64,000 nucleotides of DNA from Chryseobacterium sp. MA9 (lineage in GTDB: Bacteria; Bacteroidota; Bacteroidia; Flavobacteriales; Weeksellaceae). A model generated the notes under the pieces. The model was not told the DNA's origin and searched no databases. It saw nothing but the letters and a program-made list of their open reading frames with translations. Shown here piece after piece: positions 35,066 through 44,923 of the stretch (positions are counted from its first letter, which is position 1; each line of letters begins with the position of its first letter). The translations under genes were made by a program, and so were the position numbers. The stretch is from contig NZ_CP075170.1 of NCBI RefSeq assembly GCF_024399315.1, positions 3,038,001 to 3,102,000 on the forward strand, read 5' to 3'.

Positions 35066-35073
35066 TAATTTTG
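35066..35073 (+). promoter_or_regulatory. -7 box upstream of acnB
   Basis: TAATTTTG fits TAnnTTTG, with no clear -33 TTG. Transcription from here would start near 35080 and give a leader of about 170 nt that includes the short ORF at 35161. Confidence 0.5.
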
Positions 35074-35160
35074 GGAACATTTTGAATTGTTTGATAATTT
35101 TAAAAAACTTTTAAAAAAGTGTAGATTATGCTGACTTTATTCGGTTAATGTTGCATCAAA

Positions 35161-35253
35161 ATGCGAGAACTCAAAATGTCATTAACTGTATTTGTACAGA
35201 CCGGTAAAGAAGAAGCAGGCCTACCTTTAATGTTGAAAGACCTTCTATTATGA
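35161..35253 (+). CDS. 30-codon upstream ORF overlapping the acnB start
   Basis: An ATG at 35161 opens a 30-residue frame (MRELKMSLTVFVQTG, then KEEAGLPLMLKDLLL) whose TGA stop overlaps the acnB ATG as ATGA. Internal ATGs at 35176 and 35230 share the frame. No family is recognised, and the C-terminal leucine-rich end has no obvious regulatory codon run. The overlap suggests translational coupling to aconitase synthesis. It is not a missing N-terminus, because AcnB is complete without it. Confidence 0.45.
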   Translation: MRELKMSLTVFVQTGKEEAGLPLMLKDLLL

Positions 35254-38033
35254 ATATTTATAAGGATTACATCAAAGAGATTGAAGAAAGAAAAACCCAG
35301 GGGCTTCATCCAAAGCCAATTGATAGTGCTGAATTACTAAGCGAAATCATTACACAGATTAAAGATTCAGGTAATGCAGACCGATCGGATTCTCTTAAAT
35401 TTTTCATTTATAACACGCTACCCGGAACTACAAGTGCAGCGGGAGTAAAAGCAAAATTTTTAAAAGAAATTATTCTGGGTGAATCCATAGTAGAAGAAAT
35501 TTCTCAGGCATATGCTTTTGAACTATTATCTCACATGAAAGGCGGACCTTCTATTGAAGTATTGCTTGATCTTGCTTTAGGTAATGACACAGCTATTGCT
35601 AAAGAAGCTGCAACTGTTCTTAAAACACAGGTTTTCCTTTATGAGGCAGATACTAACCGTCTGAAAGAAGCATTCAATAGCGGTAACGAAATTGCAAAAG
35701 AAATTCTTGAAAGCTATGCAAAAGCAGAGTTTTTCACAAAACTTCCTGAAGTTGCTGAAGAAATTAAAGTAGTAACATTTATCGCTGGTGAAGGAGATAT
35801 CTCTACAGATTTACTTTCTCCGGGTAACCAGGCCCATTCAAGATCAGACCGTGAACTTCATGGTAAATGCATGATCACTCCTCAGGCTCAGGAAGAAATT
35901 AAAGCTTTACAGGCACAACATCCTGATGCAAGCGTTATGCTTATCGCTGAAAAAGGAACAATGGGTGTAGGGTCATCAAGAATGTCCGGAGTAAATAACG
36001 TTGCTCTTTGGACAGGAAAACAGGCAAGCCCATATGTACCATTCGTAAACATTGCTCCAATTGTAGGAGGAACAAACGGTATTTCTCCGATCTTCCTTAC
36101 AACAGTAGACGTTACCGGAGGTATTGGTATTGACCTTAAAAACTGGGTGAAAAAATTAGACGAAAACGGAAATCCTATTCGTAACGAAAATGGTGACATA
36201 GTTCTTGAGGAAGCTTATTCTGTAGCAACAGGAACTGTTTTAACGATTAATACAAAAGAAAAGAAACTATATAACGGAGATAAGGAATTAATTGATCTTA
36301 CGAGATCTTTCACTCCGCAAAAGATGGAATTCATCAAAGCGGGCGGATCTTATGCTATCGTATTTGGCAAAAAACTACAGACATTTGCAGCTCAGCTTTT
36401 AGGAGTTGAAGCTCCTGCTGTTTTTGCTCCATCAAAGGAAATTTCTCATGAAGGACAAGGACTTACAGCTGTAGAAAAAATATTCAACAGAAATGCTGTT
36501 GGAACTACGCCAGGAAAAGTTTTACACGCCGGTTCAGATGTTCGTGTACAGGTAAATATCGTTGGATCTCAGGATACAACAGGTCTTATGACTTCTCAGG
36601 AACTTGAATCCATGGCAGCAACGGTGATTTCTCCAATTGTTGACGGTGCTTACCAGTCAGGATGTCACACCGCTTCAGTATGGGATAAAAAAGCTCAGGC
36701 TAACATTCCAAAACTGATGAAATTCATGAACGAGTTCGGTCTTATTACAGCCCGTGACCCGAAAGGTGAATACCACGCGATGACTGACGTTATCCACAAA
36801 GTTCTTAACGATATCACTGTAGACGAGTGGGCCATCATCATTGGAGGTGACTCTCATACAAGAATGTCTAAAGGAGTAGCTTTCGGAGCTGACTCAGGAA
36901 CGGTTGCTCTTGCATTAGCTACAGGTGAAGCATCAATGCCAATTCCTGAATCTGTAAAAGTAACGTTCAAAGGAAACATGAAAGAACACATGGATTTCCG
37001 TGATGTGGTTCATGCTACTCAAGCTCAGATGTTAAAGCAGTTTGGAGGAGAAAACGTATTCCAGGGTAGAATCATTGAGGTTCACATCGGAACACTTCCT
37101 GCTGACCAAGCATTTACATTTACAGACTGGACTGCTGAGATGAAGGCAAAAGCTTCTATCAACATTTCTGAAGATAATACTTTGATTGAATCACTGGAAA
37201 TTGCAAAAGGCAGAATCCAGATCATGATTGACAAGGGTATGGATAACCATAATAAAGTTCTTCAGGGACTAATTGACAAAGCAAACAAGAGAATTGCAGA
37301 GATCAGATCAGGAGAAAAACCTGCTTTGACTCCTGATTCAAACGCTAAATATTATGCTGAAGTAGTGGTAGATCTTGACGTAATTGTTGAACCAATGATT
37401 GCTGACCCGGATGTAAACAACGACGATGTATCTAAGAGATATACACACGATACCATCAGAGATCTTTCTTATTATGGAGGTGAGAAAAAAGTAGACCTTG
37501 GTTTCGTAGGATCTTGTATGGTTCACAAAGGAGACCTTAAGATTGTTTCTCAGATGCTTAGAAACATTGAAAAGCAACAAGGAAAAGTAGAATTTAGTGC
37601 TCCTCTTGTAGTAGCAGCTCCTACTTACAACATCATTGATGAATTAAAGGCAGAAGGAGACTGGGAATTACTAGAAAAATATTCAGCTTTTGAATTTGAT
37701 GACAATGCTCCAAAAGGAGAAGCTCGTGTTGAATACAAAAACGTAATGTACCTTGAGCGTCCTGGATGTAACCTTTGTATGGGTAATCAGGAAAAAGCAG
37801 CTAAAGGAGATACTGTTTTAGCTACTTCTACCCGTCTTTTCCAGGGAAGAGTAGTTGAAGATTCTGAACGTAAAAAAGGAGAATCCCTGCTTGCTTCAAC
37901 TCCGGTTGTTGTTCTTTCTGCAATCATCGGAAGAATTCCTAGCATTGACGAGTATAAAGCTGCGGTTGAGGGTATAGACCTTACCACTTTTGTACCTTCT
38001 ATTAAAGAATTGACAAGTACAAGCGCTCACTAA
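35250..38033 (+). CDS. acnB: Aconitate hydratase B / 2-methylisocitrate dehydratase
   Basis: A 927-residue AcnB-type aconitase of the citric acid cycle, also able to act on 2-methylisocitrate. The N-terminal HEAT-like domain (residues 1-160) starts MNIYKDYIKEIEERKTQG, where E. coli AcnB begins, so the start is secure. A swivel domain with GSSRMSGVNN follows, then the catalytic domains. The [4Fe-4S] ligands are in GSCMVHKG and CNLCMGNQ. A second, different aconitase follows 320 nt later. Regulation may involve the overlapping upstream ORF. Confidence 0.97.
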   Translation: MNIYKDYIKEIEERKTQGLHPKPIDSAELLSEIITQIKDSGNADRSDSLKFFIYNTLPGTTSAAGVKAKFLKEIILGESIVEEISQAYAFELLSHMKGGPSIEVLLDLALGNDTAIAKEAATVLKTQVFLYEADTNRLKEAFNSGNEIAKEILESYAKAEFFTKLPEVAEEIKVVTFIAGEGDISTDLLSPGNQAHSRSDRELHGKCMITPQAQEEIKALQAQHPDASVMLIAEKGTMGVGSSRMSGVNNVALWTGKQASPYVPFVNIAPIVGGTNGISPIFLTTVDVTGGIGIDLKNWVKKLDENGNPIRNENGDIVLEEAYSVATGTVLTINTKEKKLYNGDKELIDLTRSFTPQKMEFIKAGGSYAIVFGKKLQTFAAQLLGVEAPAVFAPSKEISHEGQGLTAVEKIFNRNAVGTTPGKVLHAGSDVRVQVNIVGSQDTTGLMTSQELESMAATVISPIVDGAYQSGCHTASVWDKKAQANIPKLMKFMNEFGLITARDPKGEYHAMTDVIHKVLNDITVDEWAIIIGGDSHTRMSKGVAFGADSGTVALALATGEASMPIPESVKVTFKGNMKEHMDFRDVVHATQAQMLKQFGGENVFQGRIIEVHIGTLPADQAFTFTDWTAEMKAKASINISEDNTLIESLEIAKGRIQIMIDKGMDNHNKVLQGLIDKANKRIAEIRSGEKPALTPDSNAKYYAEVVVDLDVIVEPMIADPDVNNDDVSKRYTHDTIRDLSYYGGEKKVDLGFVGSCMVHKGDLKIVSQMLRNIEKQQGKVEFSAPLVVAAPTYNIIDELKAEGDWELLEKYSAFEFDDNAPKGEARVEYKNVMYLERPGCNLCMGNQEKAAKGDTVLATSTRLFQGRVVEDSERKKGESLLASTPVVVLSAIIGRIPSIDEYKAAVEGIDLTTFVPSIKELTSTSAH

Positions 38034-38074
38034 GAGTATTAATAAATACGTCGCAAGACTATTGAAAATTATAT

Positions 38075-38121
38075 AATTGGAAGATTTTAGTCCTCAAGGA
38101 TTTAAAATTTTCCAATTTTTT
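38075..38121 (+). terminator. acnB terminator
   Basis: A stem of about 19 bp with a few G-T pairs (ATTGGAAGATTTTAGTCC and its partner GGATTTAAAATTTTCCAAT) and a short loop, ending in six T. It separates the two aconitase genes. The rest of the gap (38122-38353) is AT-rich with two GAACGTTT words at about 38127 and 38261, and I see no gene or consensus promoter in it. Confidence 0.8.
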
Positions 38122-38353
38122 GTTTAGAACGTTTCTATTTTAAGATAGTTACGTTTTTTTTTCGATAAAATCCGGAAAATAAATTCTATTTTTTCTTAAA
38201 TTGAAAGTTATAAAATCTATTGATTTTGGAATCAAAAACATCCCTGTTTATGGATTATAGGAACGTTTTTTGATATATAAACAAAGTGATTTTTCTTTTT
38301 CAGACAGTAGAAAAAGAAGCATTAACGGAAAAAGAACAAAACTAAATTAAGAT

Positions 38354-40621
38354 ATGACTTTTGATATTGATATGATCAAAAAGGTGTATGAGCGTTACCC
38401 GGAAAGAATTGCTGCGGCAAGACAAACCGTGGGAAAACCTCTTACCCTTTCAGAAAAAATTCTTTACACCCACCTTTGGGAGGGAAATGCTACAAAAGAA
38501 TATGAAAGAGGAAACTCTTATGTAGACTTCGCACCAGACAGAGTAGCGATGCAGGATGCCACCGCACAGATGGCACTTTTACAATTCATGCAGGCAGGAA
38601 AAACTAAAGTAGCCGTTCCTTCCACTGCTCACGCGGATCACCTAATCCAGGCGAAAGTAGGGGCTAACAAAGACTTGCAGGAAGGTATCAACAAAAACTC
38701 TGAGGTATTCAACTTCCTTAGTTCTGTATGTGATAAATACGGAATCGGATTCTGGAAGCCGGGAGCGGGTATCATTCACCAGGTTGTATTGGAAAATTAT
38801 GCCTTCCCTGGAGGAATGATGATTGGTACTGACTCTCATACGGTAAATGCAGGAGGATTGGGAATGGTAGCAATAGGTGTAGGAGGTGCTGATGCGGTAG
38901 ACGTAATGGCAGGAATGGCATGGGAGCTTAAAATGCCTAAACTTATCGGGGTAAAATTAACCGGTAAAATGAGCGGATGGACTTCTGCAAAAGATGTTAT
39001 CTTAAAAGTAGCAGGAATCCTTACCGTAAAAGGAGGTACAGGATGCATCGTAGAATATTTCGGTGAAGGTGCTGAATCTCTTTCTGCAACCGGTAAAGGT
39101 ACAATCTGTAACATGGGTGCTGAAATTGGAGCTACAACTTCTACTTTCGGATACGATGATTCTATGAGAAGATATCTTTCTGCGACAGGAAGACAGGATG
39201 TAGTGGATGCTGCCGATAAAATTGCTGAACACTTAACGGGTGATGCTGAAGTATATGCTAACCCTGAACAATATTTCGACCAATTAATAGAAATTAATCT
39301 TTCTGAACTGACTCCTCACTTAAACGGACCTTTCACTCCGGACTTGGCGACTCCAGTTGCTGAATTCAGAGCTAAAGCTGAAGCTAATGGATGGCCTTTA
39401 GAAGTTGAGTGGGCTCTTATCGGTTCTTGTACCAACTCTTCTTATGAAGATTTATCAAGAGCAGCGTCAATTGTAGAAGACGCTGTATCCAAAGGGGTAA
39501 AACCTAAAGCAATCTTAGGAATCAACCCTGGTTCTGAGCAGGTGAAATTTACTGCAGAAAGAGACGGTTTCTTAGATTCTTTCAGAAAATTTGAAAATGC
39601 AAGAATCTTTACTAATGCTTGTGGGCCATGTATCGGACAATGGGACAGAGAAGGTGCTGAAAAAGGAGAGAAAAACTCTATTATTCACTCATTCAACAGA
39701 AACTTTGCAAAAAGAGCTGACGGAAACCCAAATACCCACGCATTCGTAGCTTCTCCTGAAATGGTAGCTGCTGTTGCGATTTCAGGTAGACTAGATTTTA
39801 ACCCAATTACTGATACTTTAACTAATGAAGCAGGCGAACAGGTAAAACTTGACGAACCTAAAGGTTTCGAGCTTCCTTCAAAAGGATTTGCAGTAGATGA
39901 TAATGGATATCAGGCTCCATCAGAAGATGGTTCCAGTGTTGTTGTCAACGTAAGCCCTACTTCAGACAGACTTCAGTTATTAGAAGAATTCCCGGCTTGG
40001 GATGGTAAAAACATTGAAGGAGCTAAAGTATTGATCAAAGCTTTCGGAAAATGTACTACTGACCACATTTCTATGGCTGGACCATGGTTGAAATACCGAG
40101 GTCACTTAGATAATATTTCAAACAACATGTTGATAGGAGCTGTAAATGCTTACAACATGGAAACCAATAAAGTTAAAAATGAATTAACCGGCGAATACGG
40201 TGAGGTTCCGGCTGTACAAAGAGCATACAAAGCGGCAGGCGTTCCAACAATTGTTGTGGGAGACCAGAACTACGGTGAAGGTTCTTCAAGAGAACACGCT
40301 GCAATGGAGCCTAGACACCTTGGTGTGAAAGCTGTATTGGTAAAATCATTTGCGAGAATCCATGAAACCAACCTTAAAAAACAAGGGATGCTTGGAATAA
40401 CTTTCGCTAATGAAGCAGATTATGATAAAATCAAGGAGGATGACACAGTTAACTTCTTAGATCTTGACCAGTTTGCTCCAGGAAAGCAACTGACTTTAGA
40501 ATTCGTTCATGCTGACGGAACTAAAGACATCATCATGGCCAACCACACTTACAACGATCAGCAAATTGATTGGTTTAAGGCTGGTTCTGCTCTGAATCTG
40601 ATCAAACAACAGGAAAAATAA
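38354..40621 (+). CDS. Aconitate hydratase, mitochondrial-like type
   Basis: A 755-residue aconitase resembling the mitochondrial enzyme rather than AcnA or AcnB. Cluster ligands appear in [13 protein letters not shown] and [12 protein letters not shown], with [13 protein letters not shown] near residue 157. The swivel domain is C-terminal ([19 protein letters not shown]), the reverse of AcnB. It converts citrate to isocitrate. Having both fold types side by side suggests division of labour, for example by oxygen stability or methylcitrate use, but the sequence does not show which. It has its own terminator. Confidence 0.95.
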   Translation: MTFDIDMIKKVYERYPERIAAARQTVGKPLTLSEKILYTHLWEGNATKEYERGNSYVDFAPDRVAMQDATAQMALLQFMQAGKTKVAVPSTAHADHLIQAKVGANKDLQEGINKNSEVFNFLSSVCDKYGIGFWKPGAGIIHQVVLENYAFPGGMMIGTDSHTVNAGGLGMVAIGVGGADAVDVMAGMAWELKMPKLIGVKLTGKMSGWTSAKDVILKVAGILTVKGGTGCIVEYFGEGAESLSATGKGTICNMGAEIGATTSTFGYDDSMRRYLSATGRQDVVDAADKIAEHLTGDAEVYANPEQYFDQLIEINLSELTPHLNGPFTPDLATPVAEFRAKAEANGWPLEVEWALIGSCTNSSYEDLSRAASIVEDAVSKGVKPKAILGINPGSEQVKFTAERDGFLDSFRKFENARIFTNACGPCIGQWDREGAEKGEKNSIIHSFNRNFAKRADGNPNTHAFVASPEMVAAVAISGRLDFNPITDTLTNEAGEQVKLDEPKGFELPSKGFAVDDNGYQAPSEDGSSVVVNVSPTSDRLQLLEEFPAWDGKNIEGAKVLIKAFGKCTTDHISMAGPWLKYRGHLDNISNNMLIGAVNAYNMETNKVKNELTGEYGEVPAVQRAYKAAGVPTIVVGDQNYGEGSSREHAAMEPRHLGVKAVLVKSFARIHETNLKKQGMLGITFANEADYDKIKEDDTVNFLDLDQFAPGKQLTLEFVHADGTKDIIMANHTYNDQQIDWFKAGSALNLIKQQEK

Positions 40622-40646
40622 GATTAATTGTTAGATTAATTAATAT

Positions 40647-40676
40647 AAAGGCGGCTTCACTAGAAGTCGTCTTTTT
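40647..40676 (+). terminator. Terminator after the second aconitase
   Basis: An 11-bp stem with G-T pairs (AAGGCGGCTTC and GAAGTCGTCTT) and an ACTA loop, followed by TTTTTT. It is 26 nt past the stop. Confidence 0.85.
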
Positions 40677-40725
40677 TATTTTAACTGTATTGAAATATCC
40701 TTTGTTGAGATTTGGCAAATATTCC

Positions 40726-40758
40726 AAACCTTACAGGTTTTAGAAACCTGTAAGGTTT
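40726..40758. repeat. Perfect 15-bp inverted repeat, 3-nt loop
   Basis: AAACCTTACAGGTTT (40726-40740), TAG, then AAACCTGTAAGGTTT (40744-40758). It lies between the convergent aconitase and LytT genes, 30 nt before the latter's end. It has no strong T run, so it may be an extragenic palindrome rather than a terminator. Confidence 0.9.
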
Positions 40759-40787
40759 AACTCTCAAATTAATATCATGATATTTCA

Positions 40788-41465
40788 TCACTTTAATCTC
40801 TCAAGAAGACCTGCCCTATAACTTTCCCCGATAGGAATTTCATAGTCGGGAAGAATAACTTTTTTAGCCCCGATACTTTTGACTTTATCCAAATTGACAA
40901 TGAAAGATTTATGAATCCGTACAAATCTTTCAGAAAGCTGGGTTTCCATTGATTTAAGAGTATCAAGAACAATAAACTCATCATTTTCTGTCCGGATATT
41001 GACATAGTCTTTGATGCTTTCCACATAAAGGATCTCATGAAAGCCAATACGATACCTTTGTCCTGAGGATTTCACAAAGAAATGGGTATTTTCCTCCTGT
41101 GGAAAGGAAAACCGCTCCTGAACCTTTAATACGCTTTTTTGAAATCTTTCAAAGGAAATAGGTTTTAAAAGGTAATCCACAACATTATGCTCATATCCTT
41201 CCAGGGCATATTCTGAATAAGCTGTTGTCAGTATATACTTTTGATCAGGCCCAACAATCTTCATAAAATTGATTCCCGTAAGCTCCGGCATCTGAATATC
41301 CAGAAAGATGAGGTCAGAATCGTTCTTCTGAAGATATTCTAAAGCGAGAATCGGGTTTTCTGTAGAAAAAACCAACTCAAGAAAAGGTATTTTTTCTACA
41401 TAATGTTCAAGAAGAGAGATTGCCAATGGCTCGTCATCAACGATGATACATTTTATCTTATTCAT
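40788..41465 (-). CDS. LytTR response regulator
   Basis: A 225-residue regulator. The receiver domain starts MNKIKCIIVDDEPLA, with the phospho-acceptor Asp in LIFLDIQMPELTG near residue 55. A LytTR DNA-binding domain (about 120-225) includes YVESIKDYVNI and RIHKSFIVNLDKV. The ATG at 41465 is the start; the longer frame begins at a TTG. It overlaps the end of the kinase gene by 8 nt. Targets may include the divergent barrel-protein genes, which is inference from position. Confidence 0.93.
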   Translation of the reverse strand: MNKIKCIIVDDEPLAISLLEHYVEKIPFLELVFSTENPILALEYLQKNDSDLIFLDIQMPELTGINFMKIVGPDQKYILTTAYSEYALEGYEHNVVDYLLKPISFERFQKSVLKVQERFSFPQEENTHFFVKSSGQRYRIGFHEILYVESIKDYVNIRTENDEFIVLDTLKSMETQLSERFVRIHKSFIVNLDKVKSIGAKKVILPDYEIPIGESYRAGLLERLK

Positions 41466-42477
41466 CCCGTAAATCAATTTTTAAATCTACAATAAATTCT
41501 GTTTCTGAATCCCGGATTTCAAGCTGATGCTTAGGATATAATATTTCCAGTCTTTTTTTCACATTCTGAATACCTATTCCTGAAACAGTATCTTTCATTC
41601 TATGCGTTTTAAAATTTAAAAGATAAAAGTGCAGCACCTTATCATGATCTGAGATTTTCATTTCAAAACCTTTATCACGAAAATCACCATGTTTAAATGC
41701 ATTCTCAACAAAAGGAACCAAGAGCATCGGTGAAATTTTAAGCTGTAGATACTGAATATCTTTTTCTATACTCAACAGGTCAGGATTTCTGATCCTAAGT
41801 TTCTCCAGAGCAATTAAACTGTCAATATATCCAATTTCCTTATCCAGAGAAATTGAGTCTTTTTCAAGGTCTTTTGTGCTGTACCTCAACAATTGCCCAA
41901 GTTCTTCAATGGCAGGAAGTGCTTTATCTGATTTCTGATAGACCAAAGAATAGATATTATTTAATGAATTAAAAATAAAATGGGGATTGATCTGGGTTTT
42001 TAGCGCCTGCAGCTCCGCTTGTTTTTTTTCGATCAGAAGTTGCTTTTTATCATTTTCTGCTATACCATATCTCTCCAATATCCATAGAATACCTGCTATA
42101 AAAGTAGTCAGTGAGCTATTGTATATATTATCAAAGAAATAGTAGAGAAGTCCTGTTTTTTCATCATAATTCCGAAAACCAAGAGTAGAAGGTAGAATCA
42201 TTTCTTCTAAAGCATATCTCATACTGGCAAAACATAAAAGTGTCAGGATAAAAACGAAAACCGCCGAATACAATTTCTCAAGCTTAAAAACCTTCGGAAA
42301 TATAAACAGATAAGAAATATAGAATGTGCTAATTTTTACAATAAAAAAGGTAATTCTCAGAATATGTAATTCAGTACGATTGGTTTCCGGTACAAAAAAA
42401 TTAGGCGTAATGACGGTTCCAAAAAAGTTGAACCCCCAATAAATAATTTGCAGCCAGATAATTTGCTTTTTATTCAT
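41458..42477 (-). CDS. LytS-like sensor histidine kinase
   Basis: A 339-residue kinase with four predicted N-terminal membrane helices and no large periplasmic domain. It has a His_kinase domain with the phosphorylated His in TQINPHFIFNSLNNIY and an HATPase N box VENAFKHG. Such kinases pair with LytTR regulators. The start at 42477 (MNKKQIIW) precedes the first helix directly; an ATG at 42510 is an alternative. It is divergent from a barrel receptor gene across about 190 nt. Confidence 0.9.
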   Translation of the reverse strand: MNKKQIIWLQIIYWGFNFFGTVITPNFFVPETNRTELHILRITFFIVKISTFYISYLFIFPKVFKLEKLYSAVFVFILTLLCFASMRYALEEMILPSTLGFRNYDEKTGLLYYFFDNIYNSSLTTFIAGILWILERYGIAENDKKQLLIEKKQAELQALKTQINPHFIFNSLNNIYSLVYQKSDKALPAIEELGQLLRYSTKDLEKDSISLDKEIGYIDSLIALEKLRIRNPDLLSIEKDIQYLQLKISPMLLVPFVENAFKHGDFRDKGFEMKISDHDKVLHFYLLNFKTHRMKDTVSGIGIQNVKKRLEILYPKHQLEIRDSETEFIVDLKIDLRDE

Positions 42478-42613
42478 ACTCAAATATAAATCTCTGTGGG
42501 GATAATTCATCAACCCTTTTCGATAAAAACCTGTTTTTTTCCGACGAAACTATTTTGACGTGTATAATCCTGGACTTCATCTAAACGCTATTTCCACTGA
42601 AGGGCTCTTCCTA

Positions 42614-42621
42614 TACTTTTG
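42614..42621 (+). promoter_or_regulatory. -7 box upstream of the first barrel receptor
   Basis: TACTTTTG fits TAnnTTTG; no TTG at -33. Transcription would start near 42628, 40 nt before the ATG. The absence of a -33 box fits dependence on an activator such as the divergent LytT. Confidence 0.45.
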
Positions 42622-42668
42622 TCAGAGAAATTTAATATAAACATCATTTAATCTGTCATTGATAACCT

Positions 42669-44792
42669 ATGAAAAAGCACCTTTTATTTATAACTACCCT
42701 TTTTTGTTCTTTTATAACAGCACAAACAAAAGATTCTGCCAATATCAACAAAATTGAGGCAGTAACGGTAAATGGTAAAAAAGTTTTGGTAGAACGTAAA
42801 GTGGACCGCCTTGTTTACAATGTTCAGAATTCTATGCTATCTCAGGGAAGTTCCGGTACGGAAGTTCTTGCCGGCACTCCCTTATTACAGGTGGATGAAA
42901 ACAAAGGTCTTCTTTCCATTGCCGGAAAAAACGGGGTTTCTGTGATGGTCAACGACCGTATGCTCAATCTTTCCGGATCTGAACTGATCAATTATCTTAG
43001 AAATCTGCGTTCTGAAAATATATTGAAAATAGAAGTGATCACTACCCCTCCTGCCAAATATGAAGCGCAGGGAAACAGCGGAATTATTAATATCATTCTT
43101 AAAAAGAATCAGAATCTTGGTTGGAATGGCTATCTGACTACCAATTATACTCAAAAAACATATGCCGGTTTCAGCAGTGTGGCAGGAATAAATTATCAGA
43201 ATGAAAAAATGAAAGCTTCCGTTAAGCTTATGGGTTATGACGGAGATAAAAGATCAGTAGAAAAATATAATATTATCGGTCAAAATTCTTCTATAAGTAA
43301 GAATGATAGACGGGATATGAATGACGGACTTGGTCTGAATGCTAATTTTGATTATTCTCTTTCTAAAAATTCCAATATAGGATTGGTATATGATATTACC
43401 AAGGGGCATTCTAATATGGATATCAATTCCACGCAAAATTACTTTACAGATGATACATCTACTTTACAAACAGAGACGGACTCAAAGCATCGTTCTCCTT
43501 TTACAACCCAAATGCTTAATCTCTATTTTGATCAAAAATTGGGGGAGCATAAACTTAGTTTTGGAGCCAACTATTATGGAAATTTGCCCGATACGGAAGT
43601 TAATTTCACAACCAGAAATGTCGCCAGCAATGCAATACAGGTTGTAAGAAACCTCTCTTCGGTAGATTATAAAATCTACTCCGGACAGGCAGATTTAATT
43701 TTAAATTTCAAAAAAATCCAGTTAGAAACCGGTGCGAAATACAGCCAGTTTTCTAATAATTCGGACATCGGATATTTTAATTTCACCAACGGGAATTATA
43801 TCATAGATCCTGCAAAGAGCAATCTTTTTGATTATAATGAAAAGAATTATGCAGCTTATATCAGTGCCAGCAAAGACCTTGGCGAAAAATGGTCAGTAAA
43901 GGCGGGGCTCCGTTATGAATATTCACAAACCAGTGGTTTCTCCCCTACTGCACAGTCAAGATCCGAGAATAATTACGGAAAGTTTTTCCCAACAGCTTAT
44001 TTATCTTATAAAGCCAATGACAATAATCAGTTCAGCATTAATTATTCCCGAAGAATCAACCGTCCTTATTTCCGGGCTTTAGATCCGTTCCGATGGTATT
44101 CTAATCCTAATACCTATTATGCCGGAAATCCAAGCCTGCAACCGTCTTTTAACCATAATATTGAATTCAATTATATTTTTAAAAGTAAATTCTCTGCCAA
44201 TCTTTACTACCAGAGAACCACAAATAATTTTGACCAGATTTCATTCCTGAACGGAATTAACCTTGTCAGTACCTATGAAAATTATTACAATCAGAATATT
44301 TACGGGCTCAATTTCAATTATACGGATACGTTTTTCAAAATCTGGGAAAGTAATATCTCAACCTCATTCAGTTATAATGAAACTCAGATTACAAAGTTCA
44401 ATCTGGTTGCTAAAAACGGACAGTCATTTTATTTTTCTTTGAACAATACTTTCCAACTGAATAAAGCTAAGACATTCATGCTATTTGTCAATTACTGGAA
44501 TAATCTTCCTTCCAGAGACGGATATTTTTCTATGAAAAACACAGCAAGCCTGGATGTGGGAATCAAAATGAGTTTTGCGGAAAAAGCCCTTCAGGTCAAT
44601 CTTTCTGTAAGCGATATTTTCAGACAGTCCGGATTGAGAGCTGATATGTATTTTACTGATAATACACAATCTTTCAACAACTATTGGGATGCCAGGAGAC
44701 TGACACTAAGTATCACTTATAATTTGGGGAATCAAAAAGTAAAATCAAATAGTAGGGCTGTCAATTTTGAAGAGAAAAACCGTGCTCAATAA
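42669..44792 (+). CDS. Outer-membrane beta-barrel receptor, TonB-plug type
   Basis: A 707-residue outer-membrane protein with a signal peptide (FCSFITAQ). A short TonB-plug domain (VDRLVYNVQNS, ENKGLLSIAGKNGVSVMVN, then EVITTPPAKYEAQGNSGIINI) leads into a long OMP_b-brl_3-type barrel. It lacks the N-terminal carboxypeptidase-like domain common in this family. Export or uptake cargo is unknown. It is divergent from a LytS/LytT pair and followed by a paralogue with the same layout, suggesting a regulated receptor pair. Confidence 0.85.
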   Translation: MKKHLLFITTLFCSFITAQTKDSANINKIEAVTVNGKKVLVERKVDRLVYNVQNSMLSQGSSGTEVLAGTPLLQVDENKGLLSIAGKNGVSVMVNDRMLNLSGSELINYLRNLRSENILKIEVITTPPAKYEAQGNSGIINIILKKNQNLGWNGYLTTNYTQKTYAGFSSVAGINYQNEKMKASVKLMGYDGDKRSVEKYNIIGQNSSISKNDRRDMNDGLGLNANFDYSLSKNSNIGLVYDITKGHSNMDINSTQNYFTDDTSTLQTETDSKHRSPFTTQMLNLYFDQKLGEHKLSFGANYYGNLPDTEVNFTTRNVASNAIQVVRNLSSVDYKIYSGQADLILNFKKIQLETGAKYSQFSNNSDIGYFNFTNGNYIIDPAKSNLFDYNEKNYAAYISASKDLGEKWSVKAGLRYEYSQTSGFSPTAQSRSENNYGKFFPTAYLSYKANDNNQFSINYSRRINRPYFRALDPFRWYSNPNTYYAGNPSLQPSFNHNIEFNYIFKSKFSANLYYQRTTNNFDQISFLNGINLVSTYENYYNQNIYGLNFNYTDTFFKIWESNISTSFSYNETQITKFNLVAKNGQSFYFSLNNTFQLNKAKTFMLFVNYWNNLPSRDGYFSMKNTASLDVGIKMSFAEKALQVNLSVSDIFRQSGLRADMYFTDNTQSFNNYWDARRLTLSITYNLGNQKVKSNSRAVNFEEKNRAQ

Positions 44793-44923
44793 CTTGCCAG
44801 AAGATTAAACAATTATAATGTCATGCAAAATAAAAAAATATTTATCCTAAATTTTCGATTTTCAACATTTTAGCGTAACAAATTATCTTTTTCAGCGTCT
44901 AACCGGATATCAGTAAAAACATT

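Noticed and set aside
35127..35207. Other short frames in the acnB leader (6 and 19 codons)
   Set aside because: They end well before acnB, show no feature beyond chance and do not overlap the start codon, unlike the 30-codon frame.
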